In this document: piece by piece, positions 54,916-64,000 of the stretch
How positions within the stretch are numbered: the stretch's first letter is position 1
Layout of the letters: the number at the start of each line of letters is the position of its first letter
Source of the DNA: Chromohalobacter marismortui
GTDB taxonomy: Bacteria > Pseudomonadota > Gammaproteobacteria > Pseudomonadales > Halomonadaceae
Assembly (NCBI RefSeq): GCF_004364315.1
Contig: NZ_SOBR01000003.1
Location: 248,001 to 312,000, forward strand
Reading direction: 5' to 3'
Length of the DNA stretch: 64,000 nucleotides
Notes under the pieces: generated by a model
The model's database searches: none
Told to the model about the DNA's origin: nothing
What the model saw: only the letters and a program-made list of their open reading frames with translations
Made by a program: the position numbers and the translations under genes

Positions 54916-55305
54916 ATGCACTCCCCCGTTCTCGCCATTCGTCGCACGCCCTTGGTCGCCGTGTACGGCACGCTCAAGCGCGGGTTGCGCAACCACCATT
55001 GGCTCGAAGGTGCCACGTTCGTGGGGGCCGACACGCTCGGAGACATCACCCTCTACGACTTGGGCCATTGCCCCGGCGCCAAACGCGAACCTTCACGCGG
55101 CATCGAGGTAGAGCTGTACCGAGTCGACGCCCGCGGCCTGCGCCACCTCGACCGACTCGAGGATTATCGCGTTCGCGCACCGCTGACCGGCACCTATGAC
55201 CGCGTCCTGCATGACACCGCATTCGGCCCCGCCTGGCTGTACCTTTACAATCCCGAGGTCTCGGGCTGCCCAGTGATTCGTACTGGTGGCTGGCCGGTTA
55301 GCTAG
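54916..55305 (+). CDS. Gamma-glutamylcyclotransferase-like (AIG2 fold) protein
   Basis: A 129-residue protein with the fold's YGTLKRG loop (VAVYGTLKRGLRNHHWL), GDITLYDLGHCPGA, the acidic catalytic candidate in LDRLEDYR and LYLYNPE at the end. Relatives cleave gamma-glutamyl amines to 5-oxoproline. The substrate is unknown. It follows thiI by 30 bases and precedes metG. Confidence 0.82.
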   Translation: MHSPVLAIRRTPLVAVYGTLKRGLRNHHWLEGATFVGADTLGDITLYDLGHCPGAKREPSRGIEVELYRVDARGLRHLDRLEDYRVRAPLTGTYDRVLHDTAFGPAWLYLYNPEVSGCPVIRTGGWPVS

Positions 55306-55416
55306 TACCACGGGCATCACGGATGCAGCCAAGCGCCAAGCGGGCTACAATCGCCTATTCGATCATGTCGTTCGAGACACTTTTCTTCGTTTCCGATTTC
55401 AGTCACTAGAGCCACC

Positions 55417-57462
55417 ATGCCGACTACCGCCAACGCCAAGCGCAAGATCCTGGTCACCAGTGCCCTGCCCTATGCCAACGGCTCGATCCATCTGGGCCAT
55501 TTGCTCGAGTACATCCAGACCGATATCTGGGTGCGCTTCCAGAAGAGCCGCGGCCACGAGTGCCATTACGTGTGCGCCGACGATGCCCACGGTACCGCCA
55601 TCATGTTGCGCGCAGAGCAGGAAGGCATCACCTCGGAGCAGTTGATCAGCAACGTCAGCGCCGAGCACCAGGCCGATTTCGCCCGCTTCGGAGTGGCATT
55701 CGACAATTACCATTCGACGCATTCGGAAGAGAACCGCCAGCACAGCGAGCGTATCTACACGGCGCTGCGTGACGCCGGCCATATCTCGACGCGTGACATC
55801 GAACAGATGTACGACCCGGTGAAGGGGTTGTTCCTCGCCGACCGCTTCATCAAGGGCACTTGCCCCAAGTGCCATAGCGGCGATCAATACGGCGATAACT
55901 GCGAGGCGTGCGGTGCGACCTATACCCCGGCCGAGCTGATCGACCCGGTCTCGGCGATCAGCGGTGCCACGCCGGAGGTGCGCAGCTCGACGCACTATTT
56001 CTTCAAGTTGCCCGACTTCGCCGATTTCATGCAGGGCTGGATCAACGCCGGTCATGTGCAACCGCAGATCCGCAACAAGCTGCTGGAATGGTTCGAGTCG
56101 GGCTTCAACGAGTGGGACATCTCGCGCGACGCGCCCTACTTCGGCTTCGAGATCCCCGATGCGCCAGGCAAATACTTCTATGTCTGGCTGGACGCACCGA
56201 TCGGCTACCTGGCCAGCTTCCAGAACCTCTGTGAGCGCGAAGGCATCGACTTCGACAGTTACTGGAAGAAGGACTCCGAGGCCGAGGTCTATCATTTCAT
56301 CGGCAAGGACATCGTCTACTTCCACGCCCTGTTCTGGCCAGCGATGCTCGAGGGCGCGGGGCTGCGCACGCCGACCGGCGTCAATTGCCACGGCTTCGTC
56401 ACCGTCAACGGCGCCAAGATGTCCAAGTCCCGCGGGACCTTCATCAAGGCGCAGACCTATGCCGAATACCTCAATCCCGAGTACCTGCGCTACTACTTCG
56501 CCGCCAAGCTCACCGCCGGCGTCGACGATCTGGACCTCAACCTCGAGGACTTCGCCTCGCGCGTGAACGCGGATCTGGTCGGCAAGGTCGTCAACATCGC
56601 CAGTCGCTGTGCCGGCTTCGTCAAGAAGCTGGGTGCCGGCCGACTCGCCGCGCACTGTGCCGAGCCCGAGCTGGTGGCCCGCTTCGTGGCGGCCGGCGAG
56701 GCCATCGCCGCCGATTACGAGGCGCGCGAATTCGCCCGCGCCATGCGCAAGGTCATGGACCTGGCCGACGAGGCCAATGCCTACATCGCCGACAAGGCGC
56801 CCTGGGTGCTGGCCAAGGAAGCAGGCCGCGAGCAGGAGGTGCTCGACATCTGCTCGGTGGGCATCAACCTGTTCCGCATCCTGATGGTCTACCTGCAGCC
56901 CGTGGTGCCGGCGATGGCCGAGCAGGCACGCGACTTCCTGCAGATCGAGTCGCTCGACTGGGAAAGCCGCCGCACCTTGCTCGAAGGCCACGAGATCGCC
57001 AAGTTCAAGCCGCTGATGACGCGCGTCGATACCGACAAGATCGCGTCGATGACCGAGGCGTCCAAGGAAGTGCTCGCCGAAGAGCAGAAGCTCAAGGAAC
57101 AGCCCAAGGGCCCCCTCGCCGACGACCCGATTGCCGACGAGATCGGCTTCGACGATTTTGCCAAGCTCGACCTGCGCATCGTGCGCATCGCCAAGGCCGA
57201 ATACGTCGAGGGTGCCAAGAAGCTCCTCAAGCTGACGCTCGATCTGGGCGGCGAGACGCGCACCGTGTTCTCGGGCATCCGGGCCGTCTACGCACCCGAA
57301 GCACTGGAGGGACGCCTGACCGTCATGGTCGCCAACCTGGCACCGCGCAAGATGCGTTTCGGCGTCTCGGAAGGCATGGTGCTGGCCGCCGGCGACAAGG
57401 AAGGTGGCATTTACCTCTTGTCGCCGGACAGCGGCGCGGAACCCGGTCAGCGCGTGACCTGA
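55417..57462 (+). CDS. metG: Methionyl-tRNA synthetase
   Basis: A 681-residue class I synthetase. The HIGH-type motif is in [20 protein letters not shown]. The zinc knuckle has [17 protein letters not shown], and KMSKSRGTF is the KMSKS loop. The C-terminal ~110 residues are the EMAP-II-like tRNA-binding and dimerisation domain ([20 protein letters not shown]). Long antisense open frames here are GC-driven shadows. Confidence 0.98.
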   Translation: MPTTANAKRKILVTSALPYANGSIHLGHLLEYIQTDIWVRFQKSRGHECHYVCADDAHGTAIMLRAEQEGITSEQLISNVSAEHQADFARFGVAFDNYHSTHSEENRQHSERIYTALRDAGHISTRDIEQMYDPVKGLFLADRFIKGTCPKCHSGDQYGDNCEACGATYTPAELIDPVSAISGATPEVRSSTHYFFKLPDFADFMQGWINAGHVQPQIRNKLLEWFESGFNEWDISRDAPYFGFEIPDAPGKYFYVWLDAPIGYLASFQNLCEREGIDFDSYWKKDSEAEVYHFIGKDIVYFHALFWPAMLEGAGLRTPTGVNCHGFVTVNGAKMSKSRGTFIKAQTYAEYLNPEYLRYYFAAKLTAGVDDLDLNLEDFASRVNADLVGKVVNIASRCAGFVKKLGAGRLAAHCAEPELVARFVAAGEAIAADYEAREFARAMRKVMDLADEANAYIADKAPWVLAKEAGREQEVLDICSVGINLFRILMVYLQPVVPAMAEQARDFLQIESLDWESRRTLLEGHEIAKFKPLMTRVDTDKIASMTEASKEVLAEEQKLKEQPKGPLADDPIADEIGFDDFAKLDLRIVRIAKAEYVEGAKKLLKLTLDLGGETRTVFSGIRAVYAPEALEGRLTVMVANLAPRKMRFGVSEGMVLAAGDKEGGIYLLSPDSGAEPGQRVT

Positions 57463-57472
57463 GGAGGGCAAG

Positions 57473-58477
57473 GTGTCCGCTAACGCCGCGCTCATCGAGA
57501 CCCTCGACGCCGAACTGCCGCAGACGCAATGCGGCAAGTGCGGGCATCCCGGCTGTCGCCCCTATGCCGAAGGCATTGCCGCCGGCGAGGCGATCAACAA
57601 GTGCCCGCCCGGCGGCGAGGCAACTGTGGTGCGCCTGGCCGAGTTGACCGGCCAGACGCCACAACCTCTGGCGCAGCCCGCCGAGTCGCCCAAGGTGGCG
57701 TATATTCGCGAGGCAGAGTGCATCGGCTGCACCAAGTGCATCCAGGCCTGCCCGGTGGACGCCATCCTCGGCGCCGCCAAGCAGATGCATACCGTCATCG
57801 CCGGAGAGTGCACCGGCTGCGAACTCTGTGTGGCGCCCTGCCCGGTCGACTGCATCGATATCCTGCCGCATCCCGAATGGGTCGCGGCAGAAACCCAAGC
57901 CCAGCAAGACGCCTACTTGGCCAAACGAGCCGAACTGGGTCGCCAACGCTATGAGGCACGCCAGCAGCGTCTCGCCCGCCAGGCCGAGGAAAAACGCCGC
58001 AAACGCGAACGCCGCCAGGCCAGCGTGTCGGCCATGTCCAAGCACGAGGCTGCCCCTGCGCAATCGACGCAACAGGGTGATGCCTCTAGTGTGGATAGCA
58101 CGGCCCTCAAGGCGACGCGTGCCACGCTGGTCGCCGGACTCAAGCGAGTGGAACGTCAACGCCAGCGCGACGACCTGGACGCCGAGGCACGCCAGGCGCT
58201 CGATGATCGCGCCGAGACGTTGACCTCGCGCCTGGCGGACGTCGACCGGCAACTCGGCAACGCCCAGACACCGCGCGCCGACACCTCTGCCACGCATCAT
58301 CGGCGCATGGCCGTCAAAGCCGCCGAGCAGTCATTGCGCAAGGCTCGCCAACAAGTCACGCATGCCCAGCGCCATGGCGATGCCGCCAGTCTCGAGGCCG
58401 CGCATGGCCAGGTCGACGACGCCCAGCGCATGCTCGATGCCGCTCGCGCCGCCTTCGATTCCCCCTCATCGTCGTGA
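57473..58477 (+). CDS. RnfB-like ferredoxin, soluble form with long C-terminal extension
   Basis: A 334-residue protein. Residues 15-55 hold the RnfB Fe-S domain ([20 protein letters not shown]...KCPPGGEA). Residues about 80-130 hold two [4Fe-4S] ferredoxin motifs ([32 protein letters not shown]). The N-terminal membrane helix of canonical RnfB/RsxB is missing. From about 145 on the chain is a charged, probably coiled-coil extension of nearly 190 residues. The start is GTG at 57473 with GGAGGGCAAG upstream. No rnfACDGE genes are next to it; nth follows, as in rnf clusters. Confidence 0.85.
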   Translation: MSANAALIETLDAELPQTQCGKCGHPGCRPYAEGIAAGEAINKCPPGGEATVVRLAELTGQTPQPLAQPAESPKVAYIREAECIGCTKCIQACPVDAILGAAKQMHTVIAGECTGCELCVAPCPVDCIDILPHPEWVAAETQAQQDAYLAKRAELGRQRYEARQQRLARQAEEKRRKRERRQASVSAMSKHEAAPAQSTQQGDASSVDSTALKATRATLVAGLKRVERQRQRDDLDAEARQALDDRAETLTSRLADVDRQLGNAQTPRADTSATHHRRMAVKAAEQSLRKARQQVTHAQRHGDAASLEAAHGQVDDAQRMLDAARAAFDSPSSS

Positions 58478-58484
58478 TTCGCCC

Positions 58485-59123
58485 ATGAACGCTCAAAAAC
58501 GCTACGAGATCTTTTCGCGCCTGCGCGCTCACACCCCCACGCCGACGACAGAGCTGCATTGGGAGACGCCTTTCGAGCTGCTGACGGCGGTACTGCTGTC
58601 CGCCCAGGCCACGGATGTCGGCGTCAACAAGGCCACCGCGCGCCTGTTTCCCGTGGCCAATACCCCACAGGGCATTCTGGAGCTGGGCATCGAGGGGCTC
58701 AAGGACAAGATCAAGACCATCGGCCTGTACAACAGCAAGGCCGATAACCTGATGAAAACCTGTCACCTGCTGCTCGAACGTCACGGTGGTGAGGTACCCG
58801 ACACGCGTGAGGCACTGGAAGCGCTGCCCGGCGTCGGTCGCAAGACCGCCAACGTGATTCTCAACACCGCTTTCGGGCAGCCGACCATGGCGGTGGATAC
58901 GCATATCTTCCGGGTCGCCAACCGCACACGCATCGCGCCCGGCAAGAACGTGCTGGAGGTCGAGCAAAAGCTGATGCGCCATGTCCCCAAGGAATTTCTG
59001 CACGATGCGCATCATTGGCTGATTCTGCACGGGCGCTACACCTGCGTGGCCCGCAAGCCACGCTGCGGAAGCTGCGTGATCGAAGACCTGTGCGAGTACA
59101 AGGACAAGACAGAGATCAGTTGA
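58485..59123 (+). CDS. nth: Endonuclease III
   Basis: A 212-residue DNA glycosylase/AP lyase for oxidised pyrimidines. The helix-hairpin-helix LPGVGRKTANV contains Lys120, and VDTHIFR has Asp138, the same numbering as E. coli. The C-terminal [4Fe-4S] motif is CVARKPRCGSCVIEDLC. The start is 7 bases after the rnfB-like stop. The stop is 22 bases from the convergent glycosyltransferase. Confidence 0.97.
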   Translation: MNAQKRYEIFSRLRAHTPTPTTELHWETPFELLTAVLLSAQATDVGVNKATARLFPVANTPQGILELGIEGLKDKIKTIGLYNSKADNLMKTCHLLLERHGGEVPDTREALEALPGVGRKTANVILNTAFGQPTMAVDTHIFRVANRTRIAPGKNVLEVEQKLMRHVPKEFLHDAHHWLILHGRYTCVARKPRCGSCVIEDLCEYKDKTEIS

Positions 59124-59145
59124 AGACGTCTACAGGCGTTCTTGC

Positions 59146-60201
59146 CTACTCTCCCCCCATAAGTACCTTACGATAGGCCTCACGCCACGCCGGCCACTGC
59201 CAGGCGCACGCGTCGGGCAGTGGCGGACGTGATGCAGGATCCGTCAGCCATTGCGCCAAGGTGGTCTCCAGGGACGCCTGGTCCCCCGTGTAACGGTACG
59301 CCGACGCGTAATATTCGGGAAAGCACAGGCGGTCCGGCACCAGCGGTATGCAGCCATGGGTCACCGCCTCCATGACCGCCAGCCCCTGGAACTCATGATC
59401 GGTCGTAGATACCACGATGTCGGCGCTGTCGAGCGTCTCTTGGTAGACATCGTCGGGCTGCTCGCCCCAGCACACGACGCGCTCGCCCAACCAGGCCCGT
59501 GCCGCCTCGAAGACCGGCGGTTGATCGCGGAACTGCTGTCCCATCACCGCCACCTCGAAATCGATACCTTGGCTCGCCAATGCCTGCAACGCGGTAAAAA
59601 AGGCCTCAGGATTCTTGTCATACTCCCAGCGATGATTCCACAGAATGCGCCTCCCCGAGCGCGCAGGCTTTGGCGTTTCTTCCGACAAGGGCACGGGAAG
59701 CACCACGGCCTTCTCGGCGACGCGTGACAGCACGGCGTCGAGGGGCAGACGCTCCGGCATGCGCTTGAGAAAGTCGCGCGCCCCACACAATAGGCTGTCG
59801 CGATTGTAAGCACTGTTGAAGACCACCACATCCGCCGCCAGCGCCGCGTAGAGATTGACCATCAGCGGCTCGGCGCGGACGCGCTGGCCCTTGGGCAGCG
59901 GATAAGCGAATTGATTCTCATGGAAGTACACGACCTTGTGCGCCTTCGCCAGCGAGGGATATAGACCCACCAAGGTCGCCAGATCGACCATCGAGGTGGC
60001 GACGATCACCTCATAGTCTTCCTGGAGACAGCCACTCTCCTGGCCCAGCCAGGTCAGGGGGTTACCGCGAATACGCCAGGGAAAATGCCGCGCAGGCAGC
60101 TCCAACCGCCGCCAGTCGATCTCAGGGAACTGTTGCTGCAGCCCATCCGCCCAGTGCCGATGGCTAACGGCCGCGTAGGCGGAAAGCAATAAAGCCTTCA
60201 C
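59146..60201 (-). CDS. DUF3524-domain glycosyltransferase (QTMAN/GTDC1-like)
   Basis: A 351-residue GT-B glycosyltransferase. The N-terminal DUF3524 domain has MKALLLSAYAAVSHRHWADG, LELPARHFPWRIRGN and VVYFHENQFAYPLPKGQR. The C-terminal GT4 domain has ILWNHRWEYDKNPEAFF and DHEFQGLAVMEAVTHGCIPL. Vertebrate members add mannose to queuosine in tRNA-Asp; whether bacterial relatives do the same is not shown by sequence. The start is GTG at 60201 with AGGAG 6 bases upstream. Confidence 0.82.
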   Translation of the reverse strand: MKALLLSAYAAVSHRHWADGLQQQFPEIDWRRLELPARHFPWRIRGNPLTWLGQESGCLQEDYEVIVATSMVDLATLVGLYPSLAKAHKVVYFHENQFAYPLPKGQRVRAEPLMVNLYAALAADVVVFNSAYNRDSLLCGARDFLKRMPERLPLDAVLSRVAEKAVVLPVPLSEETPKPARSGRRILWNHRWEYDKNPEAFFTALQALASQGIDFEVAVMGQQFRDQPPVFEAARAWLGERVVCWGEQPDDVYQETLDSADIVVSTTDHEFQGLAVMEAVTHGCIPLVPDRLCFPEYYASAYRYTGDQASLETTLAQWLTDPASRPPLPDACAWQWPAWREAYRKVLMGGE

Positions 60202-60269
60202 GGCGGACTCCTGCTGAAAAACCCCCATGGTAGCCAACCGCGGCAATGACCGGAAAGTGGCATCGGCAG

Positions 60270-60695
60270 CTAGGACGACGGGGCCTGTCCGGCAGGCGAT
60301 GTGTCGCCCCCACCCGGCTCGCTGCTCCCATCCCGAGGTGGCAGCGCGGCATCCGAGGACGACATGGCGCCACTTCCCTGGGCGCCACGACGGTAAATCA
60401 CCTTGCGCGTGCCAGCATCACAGCTGCCCACGATATCGCCTTCCGCCAAAGGGTCGCCTTCGCGAACGCGCCCTTCGACGACCCTATCGCTTGAGATGAT
60501 ATCGAGCTGGAAGTCCTCGACGCCATTGGCACGAATCTTGGCTTCGATCTTATCCTGCAGGATATCGCAGGCCATCACGCCGGTGGCACTGCCATTTCCC
60601 GCGTCGTGCGCTCTCTCTGGGGCTTGGGCGTTGGCGATGATCGGCAGCGCCAACAGCCCCAATGCCAGCCCTTTGCCCCACCAGTGACTCGTCAT
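60270..60695 (-). CDS. DUF1161 periplasmic protein
   Basis: A 141-residue secreted protein. The signal peptide MTSHWWGKGLALGLLALPII ends in ANAQA. The DUF1161 core is CDILQDKIEAKIRANGVEDF ... DIVGSCDAGTRKVIYRR, with two conserved cysteines. The C-terminal ~35 residues are low-complexity (Ser, Gly, Pro). GAGGAG lies 5 bases from the ATG. The function of DUF1161 is unknown. It starts 11 bases after the GST gene and is probably co-transcribed. Confidence 0.8.
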   Translation of the reverse strand: MTSHWWGKGLALGLLALPIIANAQAPERAHDAGNGSATGVMACDILQDKIEAKIRANGVEDFQLDIISSDRVVEGRVREGDPLAEGDIVGSCDAGTRKVIYRRGAQGSGAMSSSDAALPPRDGSSEPGGGDTSPAGQAPSS

Positions 60696-60705
60696 GATCG
60701 CTCCT

Positions 60706-61380
60706 CTAGCGTGTCGCACTCAGGTTCAATTCACCGGTCTGCGCCACGGCACGCTGGTAGTCCGATCGTGCACGTATCCGCGCCAACCAGTCGCCAATGG
60801 CGGGAAAATCACCGATGCCACGTCGTGATTCGACCGCCAATACGGGGAAACTCATCTGAATATCCGCCGCCGTGAAGTCGGCGCCGGCAAACCAGGCATG
60901 CTCACCGAGCGTGGACGCCCAGAAAGCCAGATGCCGCTCGATCTCGGGATCCAGAAACTTGGCTTGCACGCCCTGGCCCAATTTGCCCGCCACGGGGCGC
61001 AATAACGCCGGCACCGGCGGCTTTCCAAGGCGTGAAAAGACCAGGTGCATCACCAGCGGCGGCATGGCCGATCCTTCGGCATAATGCAGCCAATAGCGAT
61101 AGTCGCGATGCGCGGGCGTGCTCATCGGCGGCGCCAGACGGCCATCATCGTAACGCTCGGTCAGGTAATCGATGATCGCTCCCGACTCGGCCACGGTCAG
61201 GCCTTCGTCGACGATCAACGGCGCCTTGCCCAGTGGATGAAGACGCTTGAGACTCTCCGGCGCCAGCAGTGTCTGCGGATCGCGATGGTGCGTCACCAGT
61301 TCATAGGGCTGCTGCAGTGCTTCCAGCAGCCAGACGATGCGCAGCGAGCGGGAATTGTCGAGGTGATGCACGGTAATCAT
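60706..61380 (-). CDS. Glutathione S-transferase family protein
   Basis: A 224-residue GST. The thioredoxin-fold N-domain has VHHLDNSRSLRIVWLLEALQ with a Ser in the active-site position, LHPLGKAPLIVDEGL and ESGAIIDYL (glutathione contact). The helical C-domain has FTAADIQMSFPVLAVE. The start at 61380 has GGAG 6 bases upstream; the ATG at 61392 is not excluded. The substrate is unknown. Confidence 0.87.
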   Translation of the reverse strand: MITVHHLDNSRSLRIVWLLEALQQPYELVTHHRDPQTLLAPESLKRLHPLGKAPLIVDEGLTVAESGAIIDYLTERYDDGRLAPPMSTPAHRDYRYWLHYAEGSAMPPLVMHLVFSRLGKPPVPALLRPVAGKLGQGVQAKFLDPEIERHLAFWASTLGEHAWFAGADFTAADIQMSFPVLAVESRRGIGDFPAIGDWLARIRARSDYQRAVAQTGELNLSATR

Positions 61381-61464
61381 GCGCGGCTCCATCGGGATGA
61401 TAAAAGGGTGGTCTCGCTCTACGCGGCAAGAGTTCCCGGTTCGCGTGCCCAGGCGTCACGGGAA

Positions 61465-61512
61465 TAAAAACGCCACTATTTCAGAGGCCGTGGCTCCAAA
61501 GATAGTGGCGTT
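61465..61512 (-). terminator. Intrinsic terminator of the hlyU-like gene
   Basis: On the minus strand AACGCCACTAT pairs over 11 bp with ATAGTGGCGTT, followed by TTT (five T in all). The 22-base loop contains a smaller GGAGCC/GGCCTC-type hairpin. It is 30 bases after the hlyU-like stop. Confidence 0.8.
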
Positions 61513-61542
61513 GGCGGCCGTGTGCGCGATCGCCAGGCGCGT

Positions 61543-61833
61543 TCAGCGCTCCTCGAACATGTCATCGCCGAGATCGTCGATAAAGCGCTGAGCCTTGCGC
61601 AGCGTGAGCTGGATGCAATCCTCACGGTTGGACACGATATCCGAGCGCTCGAAGCGATGCTCACGCGTTTCGCCGCCCTCGACGGGCTTGCGAATCCAGC
61701 CGCTGACACGGTACTGACCACCGGCATCCTGCGGGTCCGGCGTGATCAGGTAGCCTTCGTAGTCGGTGGCCGGTATTTCCTCGTCATTGACATTACCGCC
61801 ACGGAACAAGCCATCGATGAGTCGTTTCAGCAT
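61543..61833 (-). CDS. HlyU-like protein
   Basis: A 96-residue protein with the HlyU-domain pattern YEGYLITPDPQDAGGQYRVS, GWIRKPVEG, EHRFERSDIVSNREDCIQLT, LRKAQRFIDDLGDDMF. The family is named for a Vibrio haemolysin activator, but this short group differs from the ArsR-type HlyU and has no clear DNA-binding helix. It lies between argG and the GST gene and has its own terminator. Confidence 0.75.
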   Translation of the reverse strand: MLKRLIDGLFRGGNVNDEEIPATDYEGYLITPDPQDAGGQYRVSGWIRKPVEGGETREHRFERSDIVSNREDCIQLTLRKAQRFIDDLGDDMFEER

Positions 61834-61905
61834 GAAGCCTCCTGCGCGCTGGCCATGCGTGCCACGCCGCCCGACCGGGAGGCGTTCGACGCGAGTGAAT
61901 GCGGA

Positions 61906-63126
61906 TCAGTTCGCCTTGCGGCCTTTGGCCGCCGCGATGCGTAAACGCAAGGCATTGAGCTTGATGAAGCCCTCGGCATCTTTCTGATCGTAAGCGCCTG
62001 CATCGTCCTCGAAGGTGGCGATGGAAGCATCGAACAGTGACTCCGCGGACTTGCGCCCGACCACGGTGGCACTGCCCTTGTACAGTTTCATGCGCACCAC
62101 GCCGTTGACGTTCCCCTGGGTTTCGTCGATGGCCGCCTGCAGCATCTTGCGTTCCGGGCTCCACCAGTAGCCGTTGTAGATCACCTCGGCGTACTTGGGC
62201 ATCAGCTCGTCCTTGAGGTGCGCCGCTTCACGGTCAAGCGTCAGCGACTCGATCGCGCGATGGGCACGTAGCATGATGGTGCCGCCCGGTGTTTCGTAGC
62301 AGCCGCGCGATTTCATGCCTACATAGCGGTTCTCGACGATATCCAGACGCCCGACACCGTTGTCGCCACCCAGTTTGTTGAGCTTGGAAAGCACCTCATG
62401 AGGCTTGAGCGACTCGCCATCGATGGCGACGATATCGCCTTGTTCGAAGGTCAGCTCGATATAGGTCGGCGTCTCCGGCGCAGCCTCCGGTGACACGCTC
62501 CAGCGCCACATGTCCTCTTCGGCTTCCGCCCAGGGATCCTCGAGAATGCCGCCTTCGTATGAAATATGCAGCAAGTTGGCATCCATGGAGTATGGCGATT
62601 TCTTCTTGCTCTTGGAGAAGTCGACCGGAATATCGTGCTGCTCGCAATAATCCATCAACTTCTCGCGGGAGTTGAGGTCCCACTCACGCCACGGGGCAAT
62701 CACCTGGACGCCGGGCTTCAATGCATAGGCGCCGAGTTCGAAGCGTACCTGGTCATTGCCCTTGCCGGTGGCGCCGTGAGAAATGGCATCGGCGCCGGTT
62801 TCGTTGGCGATCTCGATCAGCCGCTTGGCGATCAACGGCCGCGCAATGGAGGTCCCTAGCAGGTATTCACCTTCGTAGATCGTGTTGGCGCGGAACATCG
62901 GGTAGACATAATCACGCACGAACTCTTCGCGCAGGTCCTCGATGTAAATTTCCTTGACGCCCAAGGCCTGTGCCTTGGCGCGTGCCGGCTCGACCTCTTC
63001 GCCCTGACCGATGTCGGCGGTGAAGGTCACCACCTCGCAATCGTAGGTTTCCTGCAACCACTTGACGATGACGGACGTATCCAAGCCGCCGGAATAGGCG
63101 AGGACGACCTTGTTCACATCGGACAT
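61906..63126 (-). CDS. argG: Argininosuccinate synthase
   Basis: A 406-residue ATP-dependent ligase of citrulline and aspartate. [20 protein letters not shown] is the PP-loop; [38 protein letters not shown] and the citrulline-binding [19 protein letters not shown] are diagnostic. CAGGAG lies 7 bases from the ATG. A TATAAT (63202-63197 on the minus strand) about 70 bases upstream is a possible -10 with a poor -35. It is divergent from rnt. Confidence 0.97.
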   Translation of the reverse strand: MSDVNKVVLAYSGGLDTSVIVKWLQETYDCEVVTFTADIGQGEEVEPARAKAQALGVKEIYIEDLREEFVRDYVYPMFRANTIYEGEYLLGTSIARPLIAKRLIEIANETGADAISHGATGKGNDQVRFELGAYALKPGVQVIAPWREWDLNSREKLMDYCEQHDIPVDFSKSKKKSPYSMDANLLHISYEGGILEDPWAEAEEDMWRWSVSPEAAPETPTYIELTFEQGDIVAIDGESLKPHEVLSKLNKLGGDNGVGRLDIVENRYVGMKSRGCYETPGGTIMLRAHRAIESLTLDREAAHLKDELMPKYAEVIYNGYWWSPERKMLQAAIDETQGNVNGVVRMKLYKGSATVVGRKSAESLFDASIATFEDDAGAYDQKDAEGFIKLNALRLRIAAAKGRKAN

Positions 63127-63334
63127 GCGGGACTCCTGAAAAGATGGATATGGATCGAATGGTTCGACTGCGCGAACACAGCAAAAACGTCACCCGATTA
63201 TAGCGCCGAGCAAGGCCGACGAACACCGAGCGACGGGACGTCGAAGGGCGAAAATGCTACACTCGACGCCACTTTGTCGCCTCCAGCAGGGTATGGCGAC
63301 GCAATCGAGACTGCATCGGGATGGGAGCAAAAGC

Positions 63335-64000
63335 ATGGGCGACGGCCAGGCACGCGATTTAATGGCTCAACGTTTTCGAGGCTTTCTCCCTGTCGTCGTC
63401 GATCTGGAAACCGGCGGCTTCAATGCTCAACGAGACGCCCTGCTCGAGGTCGCGGCGGTGACGCTCACCATGGACGAGCTGGGCAACCTGATGCCCGATG
63501 CCACGCACGCCTTCCATATCAAGCCCTTCGAAGGGGCCAATATCGAGCAGGCCGCGCTGGATTTCACCGGCATCGATCTCGACAGCCCACTACGCCAGCA
63601 GGTGGCGCTGGATGAGCACGACGCCCTGGGTGAAATATTCAAACCGGTGCGCAAGGCCATCAAGGCCAACCAATGCACCCGTGCCGTTCTGGTCGGCCAT
63701 AACGCCGCTTTCGATCAAGGCTTCCTGAATGCCGCCGTCGAGCGCAATGGCATCAAGCGCAACCCTTTTCATCCGTTTTCGTGTTTCGATACCGCCACGC
63801 TCGGCGGTTTGATCTACGGTCAGACCGTACTGGCACGCGCTTGTCGCGCGGCGGGCATCGAGTTCGACAACGCCTCGGCGCATTCGGCCCGTTACGATAC
63901 CGAACGCACCGCCGAACTGTTCTGTGCCATGGTCAACCGCTACAAGGATCTCGGCGGCTGGGCACTGGCCCAGAAGGAACAAGGCATGGACGAGAACTGA
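63335..64000 (+). CDS. rnt: Ribonuclease T
   Basis: A 221-residue DEDDh exonuclease trimming tRNA and other stable RNA 3' ends. Exo I is [20 protein letters not shown], Exo [20 protein letters not shown], and Exo [17 protein letters not shown], with the catalytic His. The start at 63335 has GGGAG 7 bases upstream. The TGA stop is the last codon of the window, so the gene is complete. Confidence 0.96.
   Translation: MGDGQARDLMAQRFRGFLPVVVDLETGGFNAQRDALLEVAAVTLTMDELGNLMPDATHAFHIKPFEGANIEQAALDFTGIDLDSPLRQQVALDEHDALGEIFKPVRKAIKANQCTRAVLVGHNAAFDQGFLNAAVERNGIKRNPFHPFSCFDTATLGGLIYGQTVLARACRAAGIEFDNASAHSARYDTERTAELFCAMVNRYKDLGGWALAQKEQGMDEN

Noticed and set aside
55399-57537. 712-residue open frame antisense to metG
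   Set aside because: It mirrors metG exactly, has no recognisable motif, and such long antisense frames are expected in GC-rich coding DNA with strong third-position bias.
1-64000. CRISPR arrays, insertion sequences, prophage or toxin-antitoxin genes
   Set aside because: No regularly spaced direct repeats with unique spacers, transposase motifs, integrases or short toxin/antitoxin pairs were seen; the tRNA-Val pair has no adjacent integrase or attachment-site-like duplication apart from the gene copy itself.

Overview
The window looks like chromosomal DNA of a GC-rich gammaproteobacterium, most likely a halophilic Halomonadaceae member (Chromohalobacter/Halomonas type). This is an inference from gene content and neighbourhoods: nagZ next to a psrA-type TetR gene and lexA, perM-hda divergent from purM-purN, upp and uraA on one strand, and metG-rnfB-nth. 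Almost all of it is housekeeping genes packed in short operons with many ATGA start/stop overlaps. No phage, insertion sequence, CRISPR array or rRNA was seen.

Layout. 1-13 kb: the 3'-truncated ppsA and its divergent regulator ppsR, an HIBYL-CoA hydrolase-like gene, mscS-hpt, the nagZ-L,D-transpeptidase-psrA operon, SOS genes lexA-dinB, purU and an RNase J-like nuclease. 13-24.4 kb: an H-NS-like mini protein, then one leftward block for molybdenum/tungsten use. Read 5' to 3' it is tupA-tupB-tupC, mobA, mobB-moeA-moaCD (fused)-moaE-moaA. A divergent sigma-54 response regulator and histidine kinase flank its head, and a good -24/-12 promoter candidate lies in front of tupA. 24.4-36.2 kb: a XRE-cupin regulator and nucleobase salvage genes (uraA, upp, gpt, apt, ung) with ribE. 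The upp/uraA pair is split by an AT-richer operon for a glycerol-type ABC importer, glpSTPQUV. 36.2-40.2 kb: a consensus promoter, a SAM-II-class riboswitch and an intrinsic terminator lead metNIQ and a free Met-R-sulfoxide reductase, followed by two identical tRNA-Val(GAC) genes. 40.3-50 kb: glpR, glpD, a membrane-anchored EEP-fold protein, fumC, yjbQ, perM-hda and purM-purN. 50-64 kb: a heptanucleotide tandem repeat, dcd, an Mrp/ApbC ATPase, a TerB-like protein, a DUF3581 protein, thiI, a GGCT-like protein, metG, a soluble RnfB-like protein, nth, a DUF3524 glycosyltransferase (QTMAN-like), a DUF1161 protein, a GST, a HlyU-like protein, argG and rnt.

How the parts connect. Glycerol use is covered by uptake (glpSTPQUV), dehydrogenation (glpD) and a repressor (glpR), whose candidate operators recur at three promoters. 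Methionine uptake is joined to repair of oxidised free methionine under one SAM-sensing leader. Tungstate/molybdate uptake is contiguous with molybdopterin synthesis and appears to be controlled by the adjacent two-component system. Function names rest on motif and family recognition by eye; no database search was run.
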